This document shows, piece after piece, positions 42,317 to 50,205 of a stretch of 64,000 nucleotides of DNA. The number at the start of each line of letters is the position of its first letter. Position 1 is the stretch's first letter. Location: contig CBDFGS010000008.1 in NCBI GenBank assembly GCA_965247255.1, positions 1-64,000 of the forward strand, in the 5' to 3' direction. The position numbers were made by a program, and so were the translations under genes. The stretch is from CBDFGS01 sp965247255 (lineage in GTDB: Bacteria > Chloroflexota > Dehalococcoidia > Lucifugimonadales > CAUZJF01). The notes below the pieces were generated by a model. That model ran no database searches. It was not told where the DNA came from and saw only the letters and a program-made list of their open reading frames with translations.

Positions 42317-42730
42317 CTATCCGGCAAGGTAAGGTACCGCCCAGCCGAATAGCGCGACGAAGGCCAGAGCCAGTGACGCCACTGCCACCGCGACACGCCG
42401 TAGCAGCACCACTAACGGCGCCGCCACAGCCGCGCCGAGCACCACGACCACAACGGTAAACGTGAGATTAGGGCTGCCGAGCCCTCCTCCGGACGACCCT
42501 TCTTCCGCCACTCCATACATCAGCCCAATCAGGGCGCCTAGGAGCACCCACGCCGGGTACGAAAGCACAGCAACCCCCATGGTGAGCATCAACGGGGGCA
42601 CACGGTCGAGGAGCGCGCGGAAACTCGGCGTGGGGTCATCGGCCAGTATCACCAGTGCGATGGGAGCGATGACTACGAACACAGACGCCATGAAAAGGCC
42701 CCCTGCCGCCCCGGCCAGGAGGTAGCTCAC
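42317..42730 (-). CDS. Small integral membrane protein, about four helices
   Basis: This 137-residue protein is almost entirely hydrophobic. Helices are visible at GGLFMASVFVVIAPIALVIL, PLMLTMGVAVLSYPAWVLLG, FTVVVVVLGAAVAAPLVVLL and AVASLALAFVALFGWAVPYL. It belongs to no family I recognise. Its start overlaps the ispE stop by 4 bases, so it is translated from the rsmA-ispE message and may be coupled to it. Confidence 0.75.
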   Translation of the reverse strand: MSYLLAGAAGGLFMASVFVVIAPIALVILADDPTPSFRALLDRVPPLMLTMGVAVLSYPAWVLLGALIGLMYGVAEEGSSGGGLGSPNLTFTVVVVVLGAAVAAPLVVLLRRVAVAVASLALAFVALFGWAVPYLAG

Positions 42731-43602
42731 GGGCCCCCCTGAGCGTCAGGCTGCACGCATGAGACGAGGCGAGCGTCCCACCCGTAGCGGCTCCTCAGCA
42801 CCAGCTCCATGGCCGTGCCCACCTCCCTGCGAGAGACCGGCGCAAAAAGCGACGGGCCGCTCCCCGCCAAATGTACCTCCCGGCCCCCCAACTCCTCGAT
42901 TGCTCGCCAAAACTCGTCCAGGCCCGGAAAGACTTCGCGGGCGACACCGTCGAACACGTTGAACAAAAACTGCGGCGGCACATCTCCGCCGCCCCTGATG
43001 CGCGCCTCGAGCTTGCGCGTGAGCAAGCCCCCGGTGAAGCTTGCGGGGTTCAGGCGTGCGTATACCGCTCTCGTCTTGTCGGGAACTCGGATTGGTGGGC
43101 TAAGCAGCAGAAGCCATTTCAGATCGGCCGGTGGTAGAGCGCGGACTCGCTCGCCCCGTCCCAGCGCCATCGCCGTCCCGCCGGTGAGGAAGAATGGCAC
43201 GTCGGAGCCTAGCTCAGCTCCCAGGCGGGCCAGCTCATCGTTGGACATGCCGAGCCCCCAAAGCTCGTTGAGGCCGTTCAGAGTCGCGGCCGCGTCGCTA
43301 CTCCCTCCGCCAAGCCCCGCCGATACCGGGATGCTCTTGTCCAACGTTACGCGGGCGCCGCCATCGTAGCCCGAATGAGCCCTGAGCAGCCTGGCGGCCC
43401 TCAGTGCCAGATTCTCGGGCGAGTCCAACTCCGGCCGGTCGCATTTCAGTGTGATGTCGTCAGCGTGCTCCAGGGTGACGGTATCGTTCACGTCTACAGT
43501 CTGCATGATGGACGCGATCTCGTGATAGCCGTCGTCGCGCGCACCGAGCACCTCAAGGGTAAGGTTGACCTTAGCGTACGCCCTGACGGTCAGGCGTGTC
43601 AT
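42727..43602 (-). CDS. ispE: 4-diphosphocytidyl-2-C-methyl-D-erythritol kinase
   Basis: This 291-residue GHMP kinase phosphorylates CDP-methylerythritol in the MEP isoprenoid pathway. It has AYAKVNLTLEVLGARDDGYHEI (the family's KINL-type start with catalytic Lys), the ATP loop IPVSAGLGGGSSDAAATL, GSDVPFFLTGGTAMALGRGE and the C-terminal LAGSGPSLFA. All landmarks are in place and the length is normal. It follows rsmA by 57 bp, a common bacterial order, and the polyprenyl synthase at 61165 would use the pathway's products. Confidence 0.96.
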   Translation of the reverse strand: MTRLTVRAYAKVNLTLEVLGARDDGYHEIASIMQTVDVNDTVTLEHADDITLKCDRPELDSPENLALRAARLLRAHSGYDGGARVTLDKSIPVSAGLGGGSSDAAATLNGLNELWGLGMSNDELARLGAELGSDVPFFLTGGTAMALGRGERVRALPPADLKWLLLLSPPIRVPDKTRAVYARLNPASFTGGLLTRKLEARIRGGGDVPPQFLFNVFDGVAREVFPGLDEFWRAIEELGGREVHLAGSGPSLFAPVSRREVGTAMELVLRSRYGWDARLVSCVQPDAQGGP

Positions 43603-43659
43603 AGCGCCCGCCGGGGCGCACGTTGGGATCTGTCAGGCCCCCAACTACACAAGGAATAG

Positions 43660-44505
43660 CTACCCGTCCACCCTTTCGATGTGACTTCGAGACGCTTCGT
43701 AGAGCCTGCCCCACTCGGCAATGCTCAGCGTCTGAGGGCGCCTGGTCGAGTCGATGGACGCACGGGCAAGTAGCTCCTGCGCCTCGACTGCAGGCAGGTC
43801 CAGTCCCTGGCTAAGGCTGTTCCGCAGCTGTTTTCGCGGGGCGCTGAAGCCCGCTCGCACCACCCGGAAGAACTCGCCAGCCGAGTCCAGCTCGAGGGCA
43901 GGGTCCGAAAACACGTCGATGCGGACCACCGCCGAGGTCACTTTCGGCGCCGGACGGAAAGCGCGCGGTGGGACATGGGTCACGATTCGTACTTCTCCGT
44001 AGAGCTGCGTAGCGACCGAAAGCAGGGACATCTTGCCCGGCGCCGCGGCCATCTGCCGGGCGACCTCGCGCTGCAGCATGACCACTATCAGAGTGGGCTT
44101 GCGGTCCGCCTCGAGAAAGCGGCGGACGATCGGGGAAGCGGCGTAGTAAGGCAGATTGGCGACCATCTTGTACGGGACCCCCGGCGTAACGAGGGAGTCG
44201 ATGTCCGCATCTCTGGCATCGGCGCGTACCACCTCGACGTTGGGCTGGCCCTCGAAAGCGGTCGCAAGCACTGCGGCTAGCACGTCGTCCAACTCGACCG
44301 CCACCAGTCGGCCCGCGACGGACGCCAGCGATGTGGTCAGGAAGCCGCGGCCGGGGCCGATCTCGACCACAGTGTCATCAGACGAAAGATCCGCAGCACC
44401 GAGGATTCGTGATCGGGCCCGCGTGTCGACGAGGAAGTGCTGGCCCAGCGACTTCTTGGCCCTGGGCGGGCGCGACGCGATTGGAGCTTTCGGGTGCAGG
44501 TTGAT
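43660..44505 (-). CDS. rsmA: 16S rRNA dimethyladenosine transferase (start uncertain)
   Basis: This SAM-dependent enzyme dimethylates two adenines near the 3' end of 16S rRNA. Motif I is VVEIGPGRGFLTTSLA, motif IV is VANLPYYAASPIV, and PRAFRPAPKVTSAVV and GFSAPRKQLRNSL are also typical. The essential N-terminus, AKKSLGQHFLVDTRARSRIL, is encoded upstream of the first GTG (44370). However, between the in-frame TAA at 44521-44523 and that motif there is no ATG, GTG or TTG. The feature is drawn from an ATC at 44505 (then NLHPKAPIASRPPRAKK), one base from ATG, with GGCAGAG upstream. The start is therefore atypical or mis-sequenced. Confidence 0.85.
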   Translation of the reverse strand: MNLHPKAPIASRPPRAKKSLGQHFLVDTRARSRILGAADLSSDDTVVEIGPGRGFLTTSLASVAGRLVAVELDDVLAAVLATAFEGQPNVEVVRADARDADIDSLVTPGVPYKMVANLPYYAASPIVRRFLEADRKPTLIVVMLQREVARQMAAAPGKMSLLSVATQLYGEVRIVTHVPPRAFRPAPKVTSAVVRIDVFSDPALELDSAGEFFRVVRAGFSAPRKQLRNSLSQGLDLPAVEAQELLARASIDSTRRPQTLSIAEWGRLYEASRSHIERVDG

Positions 44506-44675
44506 GGGGAGCTCTGCCGGTTAACCGCCGAGCGCTCGGAACTCCCGAGAGTTGGACTTCGAAGTCTCGCCCTCCGCGTTCTCGGCGCCCTCGGCGGTAG
44601 CGTTACGCCGGATGGTGGGTGAACAGGCCGTGCACCTCGCCTTCGATCCCCCTCGAGGACGTGCCGGGGGGTGCG

Positions 44676-44785
44676 GCTCAAGCCAGGCTAACCCACGGCA
44701 CCCGGAGTCTCCTGCTTACCGCTGCTTCCTTCCGGACCTGACGGGATTCACAGGTATCCGCCGCGTAGGACCCAACTCTCAACAC
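44676..44785 (-). ncRNA. ffs: Signal recognition particle RNA (4.5S type)
   Basis: The minus strand contains the core GTCAGGTCCGGAAGGAAGCA followed by GCGGTAAGCAGG, the invariant apical domain that binds Ffh, with complementary arms (CCTG/CAGG and outer GC-rich segments) on either side. The core lies at about 44715-44745. Outer limits are approximate, because the arm pairing was judged by eye. Confidence 0.9.
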
Positions 44786-45043
44786 CACGACCCGCCGGTA
44801 GAGGCCGCCGAGAGCAGACCTCCGGGAGGGATTCAGCCTCGCTAGAGCGGATTGCGAGTACAGGGCACCGCTATCTCCCCGCCTAGCACGGCCCAAATCC
44901 AGGGTACAGGGGCACAGTTCGAGGGTCAAGGTCGACCGCCTGGGTCGGCGGACTTGACCCATAGCGCCATCCCAGTTCGCGGACTTACCTCACACTGCCT
45001 CGGGTACCATAAAGCGCCTGACTCACGTTTCTCAAAGTGTGCA

Positions 45044-45072
45044 TTGATTTCCTTAAGCTTTTCATGTATTCT
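45044..45072 (+). promoter_or_regulatory. Probable promoter of the DUF2089 gene cluster
   Basis: TTGATT (45044-45049), a 17-bp AT-rich spacer and TATTCT (45067-45072) lie in an unusually AT-rich patch 40 bp before the DUF2089 start. The rest of the 325-bp region back to the SRP RNA shows nothing else. Confidence 0.6.
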
Positions 45073-45111
45073 TATTCATTATTCTTAGTGGGATATTGGA
45101 AAGGCGTCAGA

Positions 45112-45474
45112 ATGGCAAGAGAATGGCACGAGCTGACCTCCCTTACAAAAGGTGCCACCTTTACTGTCGAGCGAATCAAGCTGCAAGACAGTGAGACCGC
45201 CGTCGAGGGCTCTTTCGAGCTTCCACGGCTGGCCACTCTTGCAACAGAGGATCAGGTCTTCGTCATGGCGTTCGTCCAGAGCCACGGGTCGATCAAGGAG
45301 ATGGAGCGTGCCTTTGGCGTGAGCTACCCGACCGTCAAGAACCGGCTCAATCGTATTTGCGACCAGCTCCAACTGGTCGAGATAGAGACCGTGCCCCCGG
45401 GCGGCGAGGTTCTCGACTCCCTGGATCGCGGCGAGATAAGCGCTCAGGAGGCCATCGAAAGGCTATCGACGTGA
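45112..45474 (+). CDS. DUF2089 family regulator
   Basis: This 120-residue protein matches DUF2089: LPRLATLATEDQVFVMAFVQSHGSIKEMERAFGVSYPTVKNRLNRICDQL is a helix-turn-helix resembling sigma region 4. The C-terminus, VLDSLDRGEISAQEAIERL, is a SHOCT-like tail. It is probably a transcription regulator of its own operon. The metal-binding cysteine ribbon found in many DUF2089 proteins is absent. ATG 45112 is chosen for the GGAAAGG site; 25 more codons upstream are open but AT-rich. Its stop overlaps the next gene's ATG. Confidence 0.85.
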   Translation: MAREWHELTSLTKGATFTVERIKLQDSETAVEGSFELPRLATLATEDQVFVMAFVQSHGSIKEMERAFGVSYPTVKNRLNRICDQLQLVEIETVPPGGEVLDSLDRGEISAQEAIERLST

Positions 45475-45737
45475 TGTTCCCGCCCTCAGTTCTGCAAGTA
45501 CGGGTGAGACGATTCTCCATGTGGCTGCCGCTTTTCCTCCTCTGGCCCGCGGCGGTCCTGATCGCCCTCATCGTCTATCCGGTCCTTCTTGTAGCTGCGA
45601 TCATTCTGTGGCGAAAGGGACTCGGCAAGACCCTGCTGCTCTCAGGCCCGCATCTATTCCGCTTGTTCTGCGGGCTCCGCGGACTGAGAGTCGACGTAAA
45701 GCAAGAGCGGCAACGGGTCGTCGTGGCGTTGTGGTAG
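45474..45737 (+). CDS. Small membrane protein in the DUF2089 cluster
   Basis: This 87-residue protein has one long hydrophobic stretch (MWLPLFLLWPAAVLIALIVYPVLLVAAIILW, possibly two helices around the prolines) and a basic tail (GLRGLRVDVKQERQRVVVALW). Its ATG overlaps the DUF2089 TGA (TGATG), so it is translationally coupled to the regulator. Similar small membrane proteins accompany DUF2089 and DUF4097 genes in other genomes, from which a membrane-stress-sensing role can be guessed but not shown. Confidence 0.75.
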   Translation: MFPPSVLQVRVRRFSMWLPLFLLWPAAVLIALIVYPVLLVAAIILWRKGLGKTLLLSGPHLFRLFCGLRGLRVDVKQERQRVVVALW

Positions 45738-45751
45738 CAGAAGGACAGCCG

Positions 45752-47089
45752 ATGGATGAACAGGAGCTGGCCGGGGACGAACACGAACGTGCGATCGGTA
45801 AACTCGAGCGCAAAATGGCCGAACACGAAACCGCAATGGGCAAACTCGAACACGAAATGGCCGAACACGAGCGCGAAATGGGTAAGCTGGAAGACGAGAT
45901 GGCCGGACACGAACGCGCGGTGGATGAAAAGGAACTAGCTGAGGAGGAACTCGAACTGGCCAGGGAGCGGGCTGAGGAGGAACAGGAACTAGCCAGCGAG
46001 CTCGCTGCGGATGGACGAGAACTCGCCAAAGAAATGGCGGCGGATGAACAGGAGAGGGCCAGCGAGCGGGCCACGGACGAGAAGGAGCGGGTGCTCGACA
46101 TGGTCGCGGATGGGAAGATCACCGTGGACGAGGCGGTAAAGCTGCTCGCCGCGGTGTCCCAGACGTCGTCATACAGCGGTCTGCCTCGGAAGACCGCGCG
46201 CAGACGCATTAGGCGAGTGGAGGTGGACGACGACATCGAAGAAGAGCTCGCCACGGAGCACGACGACTCCTTTGCTGTGGGCGACTCGCCGAAGCTGGTG
46301 GTCAACAATACGGAAGGGAACATAGAGGTCGCGGCTGGGTCCGACAGCACCATTCGCGTCAGGTCCAAGCTCAATCATCCCTCCAGGGTTGACTACAGAG
46401 TCACCCAGGAGGGCGATACCATAAAAGTCGCGGCCCGGAAGAGAAAGCGGTCCTCGATATTCGGTCTGGACTTTCTTATGGGCAAGGGTGCGGAGACCGC
46501 TATCTCCGTGTCGGTCCCGACGGAGACGTACGTCTCCCTGAAGACCGTAGCCGGCGCGGTGCGCCTACATGGGGTCGACGGCGGCGGCAAGCTGCGCGCC
46601 ACCTCGGGCTCCATCGACGCGACGGACGTCAAAGGCGCTTACGATCTCGGTCTCGTCACCGGCACGGCGACACTCCGGGGCATGGAGGGCTCCGCTAAGC
46701 TTCGCGCAACTACAGGCAAGATAACCATGAAAGAGGTCAAGGGCGAATTCAACGCCAAGATCATTACAGGCCCCATATCATTCAATGGCGAGATGACCCC
46801 CGGCGGGACAAATCGGTTCAGTGCCATAACCGGGTCCGTGAGAATCGCACTTCGAGGTGCGCCGAGCCTGAACATCAAAGCGAGCTGCATAGCCGGAGTC
46901 GTCTCCTGCAAGCTGCCCGCCGTCACTCTTGAGTCCAGCGGGCCCAGCATTCCCGGAATGGGCAACCGCTTCGTTGGTACGGTCGGCCAGGGCGAAGCAG
47001 ACCTGGCCGTCGACGCTGTCACCGGTTCTATTAAGATCGAACCAGCCGAGCCGACCGCCGCTCCTCCTCCCCCTCATGACGAGGAGTGA
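45752..47089 (+). CDS. Coiled-coil/SHOCT-like/DUF4097 beta-helix protein
   Basis: This 445-residue protein has three parts. Residues 1-112 form a highly charged coiled coil that includes three 14-residue repeats (EMGKLEDEMAGHER type). Residues 113-135 (VLDMVADGKITVDEAVKLL) match the SHOCT-like helix pair also found in the next two genes. From about residue 170 a DUF4097-type beta-helix follows, with ladders such as VRLHGVDGGGKLRATSGS, GTATLRGMEGSAKLRATTG and ITGPISFNGEMTPGG. No signal peptide or membrane helix is seen. The start at 45752 has AAGGA upstream and lies 14 bp after the membrane gene. A function is not established. Confidence 0.82.
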   Translation: MDEQELAGDEHERAIGKLERKMAEHETAMGKLEHEMAEHEREMGKLEDEMAGHERAVDEKELAEEELELARERAEEEQELASELAADGRELAKEMAADEQERASERATDEKERVLDMVADGKITVDEAVKLLAAVSQTSSYSGLPRKTARRRIRRVEVDDDIEEELATEHDDSFAVGDSPKLVVNNTEGNIEVAAGSDSTIRVRSKLNHPSRVDYRVTQEGDTIKVAARKRKRSSIFGLDFLMGKGAETAISVSVPTETYVSLKTVAGAVRLHGVDGGGKLRATSGSIDATDVKGAYDLGLVTGTATLRGMEGSAKLRATTGKITMKEVKGEFNAKIITGPISFNGEMTPGGTNRFSAITGSVRIALRGAPSLNIKASCIAGVVSCKLPAVTLESSGPSIPGMGNRFVGTVGQGEADLAVDAVTGSIKIEPAEPTAAPPPPHDEE

Positions 47090-47181
47090 GAGCGTGCGCT
47101 AAGGCTGTCGATGTGTTTGGTGCAGTTCGGACATTGGATTCCTCTCCAACCGGGATGAGGATGCTTCTGGAGGTGCCGATA

Positions 47182-47436
47182 ATGGACGAGAGTCGAAGGA
47201 AAGTCCTGGACATGCTGGCCGAGGGCAAGATCAGCGTCGACGAGGCGGAGAGGCTCCTGGCAGCGCTTGAGAGGCCGCCGACAACTGCCCGCCGAGCGGG
47301 ACCGAAATACGGGCGGGCGACCAAGTGCGTATGTGTCGTCGTTAGGCCCGATGGCTGTGTCGATGAGTCTGATTTCCGCTGGAAGGGCATCGATTTCGAT
47401 CTTCCCGGGATCCGCCTCAACGACCTCTCCGTCTAG
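47182..47436 (+). CDS. SHOCT-like domain protein, short copy
   Basis: This 84-residue protein begins with MDESRRKVLDMLAEGKISVD and then EAERLLAAL, the SHOCT-like helix-loop-helix (PF22746-type). A short divergent tail with KCVCVVVRPDGCVDE follows. GGAGG lies at good distance before the ATG. The first 25 codons and ribosome site are nearly identical in DNA to those of the next gene, showing a recent tandem duplication. The tail is shorter than in the neighbour and may be degenerate. Confidence 0.75.
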   Translation: MDESRRKVLDMLAEGKISVDEAERLLAALERPPTTARRAGPKYGRATKCVCVVVRPDGCVDESDFRWKGIDFDLPGIRLNDLSV

Positions 47437-47548
47437 CGCGATGCGGCGATTCGCTCATAACATCCCCTCAGCTTGGCCTGTGAGCGTGTCGCGGCTCGGT
47501 CCCAGCCCGAAAAAGTGAGGGAAAGTGACCAACGTGGAGGTGCCGAGA

Positions 47549-47989
47549 ATGGACGAGAGTCGAAGGAAAGTTCTGGATATGCTTGCAGAAGGCAAGATCA
47601 GCGTCGACGAGGCCGAGAGCCTGTTGGTCGCTGTCGACAATCCCCAGGCCCAAGCCTCAACATCGTCGCCGAATGGCCGGTCGTCTGAGGGCCGCCCAAA
47701 ATACTTGCGCGTCGTCGTCGAGCCCAACGCGGCCTCACGGGGCCACAGAGACGCCGACCGCGTCAACGTGCGCGTGCCCATGGCGCTTCTCCGAGCCGGT
47801 ATGAAGCTGACCGCGCTGATACCCAGAGGCATCACCGACAAGGTCAATGATGCGCTGGCGGAGGAGGGGATGGAGCTCGATCTCGGCAACCTCAAGGTCG
47901 ACGACCTGGAAGACCTAATCGACGCGCTGGCGGACCTCGAGGTCGACGTCGAGAACCCCCACCAGAAGGTTCGCGTCTACGTCGAGTAA
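47549..47989 (+). CDS. SHOCT-like domain protein, long copy
   Basis: This 146-residue protein starts with the same MDESRRKVLDMLAEGKISVD segment as the upstream copy. After a Ser/Pro linker it continues with KYLRVVVEP...RVNVRVPMALLRAGMKLTALIPRGITDKVNDALAEEGMELDLGNLKVDDLEDLIDALADLEVDV. This is the usual body of these proteins, a strand-helix unit often found with DUF4097 or DUF2089. ATG 47549 is preceded by GGAGGTG; an in-frame GTG lies 24 bp earlier. It closes the cluster, and the tRNA-Leu promoter follows. Confidence 0.82.
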   Translation: MDESRRKVLDMLAEGKISVDEAESLLVAVDNPQAQASTSSPNGRSSEGRPKYLRVVVEPNAASRGHRDADRVNVRVPMALLRAGMKLTALIPRGITDKVNDALAEEGMELDLGNLKVDDLEDLIDALADLEVDVENPHQKVRVYVE

Positions 47990-48050
47990 GGGCGCTGCTG
48001 CGCTGCGCCCTCTGGCACCCGCTCTGCACCGTCGGCGTGAAGCCAACCCG

Positions 48051-48079
48051 ATGACAGCGCATGCGCCCGCCGCTATAAT
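48051..48079 (+). promoter_or_regulatory. Promoter of tRNA-Leu
   Basis: ATGACA (48051-48056), a 17-bp spacer and a perfect TATAAT (48074-48079) lie about 85 bp upstream of the tRNA gene. Confidence 0.75.
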
Positions 48080-48127
48080 CGACGGGAGCGGCGCGACAGG
48101 CTCACCGCTGAGTAAACTCGATGGCCC

Positions 48128-48157
48128 TCTGTGGTCTCCGTGACCTCCGTGGTGAAT
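48128..48157. repeat. Dispersed repeat, GTGGTCTCCGTGACCTCCGTGG type, copy 1
   Basis: A 30-bp intergenic word built from repeated CTGTGG/CCGTGAC/CTCCGTGGTGAA steps. Related copies are at 48301-48330 and 50131-50160, so it flanks the tRNA-Leu gene and precedes lepA. It is non-coding. Confidence 0.7.
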
Positions 48158-48162
48158 CCCCC

Positions 48163-48248
48163 GGGGAAGTGGCGGAATTGGCAGACGCGCGTGGTTTAGG
48201 ACCACGTGCCCAAAAGGCGTGCGGGTTCGAGTCCCGCCTTCCCCACCA
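48163..48248 (+). tRNA. tRNA-Leu(TAG)
   Basis: An 86-nt class II tRNA with acceptor GGGGAAG/CTTCCCC, encoded CCA, D loop GGCAGACGCG, anticodon stem CGTGG/CCACG with loop TTTAGGA (anticodon TAG), a long variable arm, and T arm GCGGG/CCCGC with TTCGAGT. It reads CUA-type leucine codons. All stems pair fully. Confidence 0.97.
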
Positions 48249-48300
48249 TGATTCACCGCTGAGCACGCCGAGAGCGCCCCAGAAACACCAATTGAACGCT

Positions 48301-48330
48301 TTGTGGTCTTCGTGATCTCTGTGGTTGAAC
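48301..48330. repeat. Dispersed repeat, GTGGTCTTCGTGATCTCTGTGG type, copy 2
   Basis: Second copy of the 30-bp intergenic word, with a few base changes, on the far side of tRNA-Leu. Confidence 0.65.
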
Positions 48331-48361
48331 TCTTCCTCCGCGGTCTCTGCGCTCTCGCCGG

Positions 48362-49378
48362 TTAAAGTCTCACCACCATCTGCAGCTGTGTGCTCGGCTT
48401 CACCAGTGCCTCGAAGGCATTCTGGATCTCGCTCAACGGGATGAAGTCCGTCTCAGACAGCATCGGCTCAACGCTGATCTTGCCCGTCCGCAGCAGGTCC
48501 AGCGCGATCTTCCAGTCCTCCGGGCGGCCTCCGAACGATGTCTGGAGGCGCACCTCCTTGCCCATCCAGTCCACCGAAGTTACCGGTGTCGGCTCCCACG
48601 CCAGCGCGACCAGCACCACCTGCCCCTCCCGCTTGACCATGCTGAACGCGTGGTCAAGCGTCGGGCCTATCCCCGCACAGTCGAACACGATGTGCGGCCC
48701 CACGCCATCCGTCAGCTCCAACACCCGAGCGACGACGTCCTGGGAGCCTGGGTCCACCACTGCATCTGCGCCCAGGCCCAGAGCAGTCGCCCTTCTCGCC
48801 TCCGACGGCTCCGACACATACACCGCGCCCGCTCCCGCGGCCCGCGCAGCCTGGAGCGTCATCATCCCGATCGGCCCCGCGCCGAGCACGGCAACCTTGT
48901 CTCCAAGTCTGAGCTGCGACAGCCGCACGGCGCGCACTCCCACGCTGCACGGCTCGGCCAGCGCCGCAGCCTCGTCCGAGACGCCGTCGGGGATAGCGAG
49001 CGGCTCCCACTCCGGCAGGACGGCGTATTCAGCGTAGGCCCGCATGGGCCTGCCGTGGAAGCCTGTTGCGCGGAAGTTGAACTGCGGGTCAGTACGAGAA
49101 GTGAGGTCTTGACCAGCCGGCGCCTCGCCACCGCCGCCCATCACCCGGTCCCCCTCCTTCCACCCCGAGACCCCCGGCCCCAGCGCCGCGATAGTCCCGC
49201 TGAACTCGTGCCCCAACACGGCCCCAACCGGCACAGCGTCGTAGAGCCACCCATGCACGTCCGTGCCGCAGATCGCGCACAAACTCACCCTCACCAACAC
49301 CTCGCCCTCGCCGGGCTCAGGCGTCGGTACGTTCTCTACGCTGAGGCGCTGCTTGCCCTTGTATACGGCGGCCTGCAT
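48362..49378 (-). CDS. Zinc-dependent medium-chain alcohol dehydrogenase (threonine/sorbitol DH-like)
   Basis: This 338-residue MDR has the catalytic-zinc region CAICGTDVHGW (Cys) and VLGHEFSGTI (His-Glu), and the NAD-binding VAVLGAGPIGMMTLQAARAAGA. The structural-zinc four-cysteine lobe is missing; its place is taken by GGGGEAPAGQDLTSR. This suits the subgroup of sugar-alcohol and 2,3-butanediol-type dehydrogenases that lack it. The segment DGVGPHIVFDCAGIGPTLDHAF is typical. The substrate is unknown. GAGGT precedes the ATG. Confidence 0.92.
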   Translation of the reverse strand: MQAAVYKGKQRLSVENVPTPEPGEGEVLVRVSLCAICGTDVHGWLYDAVPVGAVLGHEFSGTIAALGPGVSGWKEGDRVMGGGGEAPAGQDLTSRTDPQFNFRATGFHGRPMRAYAEYAVLPEWEPLAIPDGVSDEAAALAEPCSVGVRAVRLSQLRLGDKVAVLGAGPIGMMTLQAARAAGAGAVYVSEPSEARRATALGLGADAVVDPGSQDVVARVLELTDGVGPHIVFDCAGIGPTLDHAFSMVKREGQVVLVALAWEPTPVTSVDWMGKEVRLQTSFGGRPEDWKIALDLLRTGKISVEPMLSETDFIPLSEIQNAFEALVKPSTQLQMVVRL

Positions 49379-49576
49379 GGAGATAACCTCATCAGGTTAG
49401 CGGCTCAGATGACCGAATAACTATGCCACAGTGAGCTTTGCGTATAGCCGCTGCTGGCTCCTAAGCCGAGGACGCAGCTCAGAGCAAACCTAGGTCACAA
49501 GCCGACTATGTGTAAAGATATCGTTGGAGAGAGTTTGGCATAGGGAAGCGTCGCAGGACCAGCTACGGAAAACCCC

Positions 49577-50023
49577 CTACTCAACCAACGTCGCCTCCAC
49601 GCTGAGCGCCACGTTGCCCTTGAGTGCGCCTGAGATCGGGCACCCGTCCTTGGCCGCCTCCGCCGCTGCCTCGAAGGCTTCGGCATCCACACCGGGTACT
49701 GTACCCATAACCGTAAGGGCGCTGGACGCGACCCGTGCTCCAGCGTCGCCTACCTCGAACGTAACCGTCGCGCTTACCTCGAGCCTATCCGACGGGGTCC
49801 CCGCCTTCGCCAGGCCGCTGGAGAGCGCCATGCAGTAGCACGCCGCATGCGCCGCCGCCACCAGCTCCTCCGGGCTCGTCTTGCCGCCGGACTCCTCGGT
49901 CCGCGCGGCCCACGACACCGGCAGGTCCGTGAACACACTGCTGCTTACCGCGCTGACAACGCCCTCGCCAGACATCAGGTCGCCTTCCCACGTCGCTTCC
50001 GCTCTGCGTTCCGCCGTTGCCAT
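49577..50023 (-). CDS. OsmC-family peroxiredoxin-like protein
   Basis: This 148-residue protein shows the OsmC/Ohr fold: RAEATWEGDLMSGEGVVS at the start, GGKTSPEELVAAAHAACYCMALSSGLAKAG with the first catalytic Cys after AAHAA, and DGCPISGALKGNVALSVEATLVE with the second Cys. These cysteines reduce organic hydroperoxides. The pattern is closer to OsmC than to Ohr. ATG 50023 is preceded by AGGAAGGA; a 13-codon extension upstream is unlikely. Confidence 0.94.
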   Translation of the reverse strand: MATAERRAEATWEGDLMSGEGVVSAVSSSVFTDLPVSWAARTEESGGKTSPEELVAAAHAACYCMALSSGLAKAGTPSDRLEVSATVTFEVGDAGARVASSALTVMGTVPGVDAEAFEAAAEAAKDGCPISGALKGNVALSVEATLVE

Positions 50024-50130
50024 AGGGTCCTTCCTCTCGCAGCTACCGGTATGGCGCTGCACATCGTATTTTCCGCGCTTCGCATCCTACCACAGGCCCG
50101 TACAGCGCCGTTCGGACCAGATCCAGCTGC

Positions 50131-50160
50131 TCTGTGGCCTCTGTGACCTCCGTGGTCAAT
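50131..50160. repeat. Dispersed repeat, GTGGCCTCTGTGACCTCCGTGG type, copy 3
   Basis: Third copy of the 30-bp intergenic word, upstream of lepA, followed by a CGGCGGTGAGA tail that also resembles sequence near 48100 and 48250. Confidence 0.65.
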
Positions 50161-50205
50161 CTCATTCCTCGGCGGTGAGACCTCCCCTGTGCTACTATCG
50201 ATTCT

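Noticed and set aside
45601..46374. 257-codon serine-rich minus-strand frame
   Set aside because: Antisense shadow of the Glu/Lys-rich coiled coil; the composition is the expected complement.
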